Source of the DNA: an uncultured Lachnospiraceae bacterium
GTDB lineage: Bacteria; Bacillota; Clostridia; Lachnospirales; Lachnospiraceae
Assembly (NCBI GenBank): GCA_946414825.1
Contig: CAMKQB010000001.1
Location: 1-62,866 of the forward strand
Direction of reading: 5' to 3'
DNA: 62,866 nt
Made by a program: the position numbers and the translations under genes. The notes below the pieces were generated by a model that searched no databases, was not told the origin of the DNA, and saw nothing but the letters and a program-made list of their open reading frames with translations. This document shows, in pieces, positions 61,983 to 62,866 of the stretch; positions within the stretch are counted from its first letter, which is position 1; each line of letters begins with the position of its first letter.

Positions 61983-62866
61983 TTAGCATTTCTTTAATAA
62001 ATAATACATTACTGCCTTCTCAGCGTGGCGTCTGTTTTCTGCCTCATCAAGGATTGTATCCAGATGCTTCATTTCAACGCTTTCAGATATCTCATATCCA
62101 ACATGCATAGGCATATCATGGAATACAAGAGCGTCGCTGCCATCCAGGAATTCGTCATTTATCTGATATGGCATCATCTTCGCAAGTGTTTCTTCCTTTT
62201 GCTGCTGATATGCAGGATTGTTGAAGAATTCCATATCTACCCATGTATCAGTATAGATAACATTCATCTTCTTAGCATATTCATGCGCTTCTTCCATAGA
62301 CATTGTTGGATCAAGTTCAACATAATGGCCAGTAGCCTTTGCTGCCTCATAGAAATCATCACCACATGCTGTATTATTAACAAGAGGAGTGAGACCATAG
62401 AGAGTACCCTTCTCCATCTTTGCAAAGAACTCAACCAGTGAGTTGAATACATTGTTCTTAGCACCTATATACATGAAGTTGATATTCAGATCACCAAACT
62501 TCTCAATGATAGTAAGTGCATCTGCCAGTATCTGGCATGGATGGAAAGAGCTGTCACAACCATTTATAAATGGAACAGTAACATTATCACCGAAGAGCTC
62601 AACTGTTTCATTCTTAACAAGTCTAGCCATGATGATATCTACATTTCTGCATACATACTTTATTTCAGATATTGGCTCGCCAAGTACGAAATTGGAATCC
62701 TCCCACAGCTGATTGAAATAGTTTCCACCCAGCTCAGTAATTCCTGTCGCAAATGACAAGAAGGTTCTTGTAGATGTTTTCTCAAATAGAGAATAAAGCT
62801 TCTTGCCCTCAAGCGAGTGCGCATATTTCTCAGGATTCTTCTTCATATCCTGAGCTATCTCTAATA
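61983..62866 (-). CDS. Ornithine carbamoyltransferase-like protein, 5' end cut by the window
   Basis: The open frame continues to the right edge beyond the ATG at 62846 (upstream codons read LEIAQD), so the gene is truncated here. It shows the carbamoyl-phosphate loop FEKTSTRTFLSF and SSFHPCQILADALTI, the HPCQ form typical of ornithine rather than aspartate enzymes. The C-terminus is RRHAEKAVMYYLLKKC. In ornithine carbamoyltransferases a HCLP motif provides the ornithine-binding Cys. Here it is HDMPMHVGYEI, so the amino substrate may differ (see findings). It may be biosynthetic or part of another carbamoyl-transfer pathway. Confidence 0.82.
   Translation of the reverse strand, partial: LEIAQDMKKNPEKYAHSLEGKKLYSLFEKTSTRTFLSFATGITELGGNYFNQLWEDSNFVLGEPISEIKYVCRNVDIIMARLVKNETVELFGDNVTVPFINGCDSSFHPCQILADALTIIEKFGDLNINFMYIGAKNNVFNSLVEFFAKMEKGTLYGLTPLVNNTACGDDFYEAAKATGHYVELDPTMSMEEAHEYAKKMNVIYTDTWVDMEFFNNPAYQQQKEETLAKMMPYQINDEFLDGSDALVFHDMPMHVGYEISESVEMKHLDTILDEAENRRHAEKAVMYYLLKKC

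Noticed and set aside
1..62866. CRISPR array, prophage, insertion sequence or tRNA genes
   Set aside because: No regularly spaced repeats with spacers, no transposase or phage structural genes, and no tRNA-like cloverleaf were seen. Short palindromic repeats are the only mobile-like signals.

Overview
The window comes from a low-to-moderate GC Gram-positive anaerobe and is most likely chromosomal DNA of a Lachnospiraceae-type Clostridium relative (Butyrivibrio/Pseudobutyrivibrio/Roseburia-like). The grounds are the housekeeping content (dnaX-ybaB-recR, tatD-rsmA-tadA, murA, murG, mreB, ddl), a large Alu-containing SRP RNA of Gram-positive type, a glmS ribozyme, a sortase-type VKTGD surface protein, a Firmicutes RND pump with a coiled-coil insert, and AGGAGG ribosome-binding sites. 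The genus is an inference; no rRNA or tRNA gene is present to test it. Nearly all genes are on the minus strand, apart from a plus-strand block at 20930-21985 and 26026-31040.

Left part (1-25.9 kb): the tail of an off-window plus-strand gene, then a minus-strand run of an ICMT-like methyltransferase, dnaX, ybaB, recR, pfk and a large membrane-anchored protein ending in a degenerate C39-like domain. Next come a 1564-residue duplicated surface protein, an RND exporter, a GGDEF-GGDEF-EAL protein behind phosphoglucomutase, divergent murG, a small membrane protein, an HD hydrolase, the SRP RNA and tatD-rsmA-tadA.

Middle (26-41.2 kb): a plus-strand operon (aminotransferase, malQ, plsC, K-rich membrane protein, CPBP protease) converges on and overlaps the 3' end of a minus-strand operon (PAS/GAF sensor, mreB, recD2, comF, ddl). 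Upstream lie a DivIVA-like coiled-coil protein with a cysteine every 11 residues, and glmS preceded by an enlarged glmS ribozyme.

Right part: 41.3-48.2 kb is a two-gene operon of giant cytoplasmic proteins of unknown function, one carrying five copies of a Gly-Trp motif module. After a lipoprotein and metG comes an accessory island (51.3-56.3 kb): a sigma-70 region 2 / WYL fusion regulator, an unknown protein, a 40-residue acidic microprotein, an EEP-fold nuclease/phosphatase, another unknown acidic protein and a small membrane protein. Housekeeping then resumes with murA, an ABC exporter, pyrB-pyrI and an ornithine carbamoyltransferase-like gene cut by the right edge.

The best candidates for undescribed biology are the sigma-WYL island, the 11-residue cysteine ladder protein, the giant GW-module pair and the glmS ribozyme with two insertions sharing an 18-nt repeat. 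Short dispersed repeats (GATTCTTCGC...AGAATGAC type) sit in four intergenic gaps, and a row of five hairpins follows pyrI.
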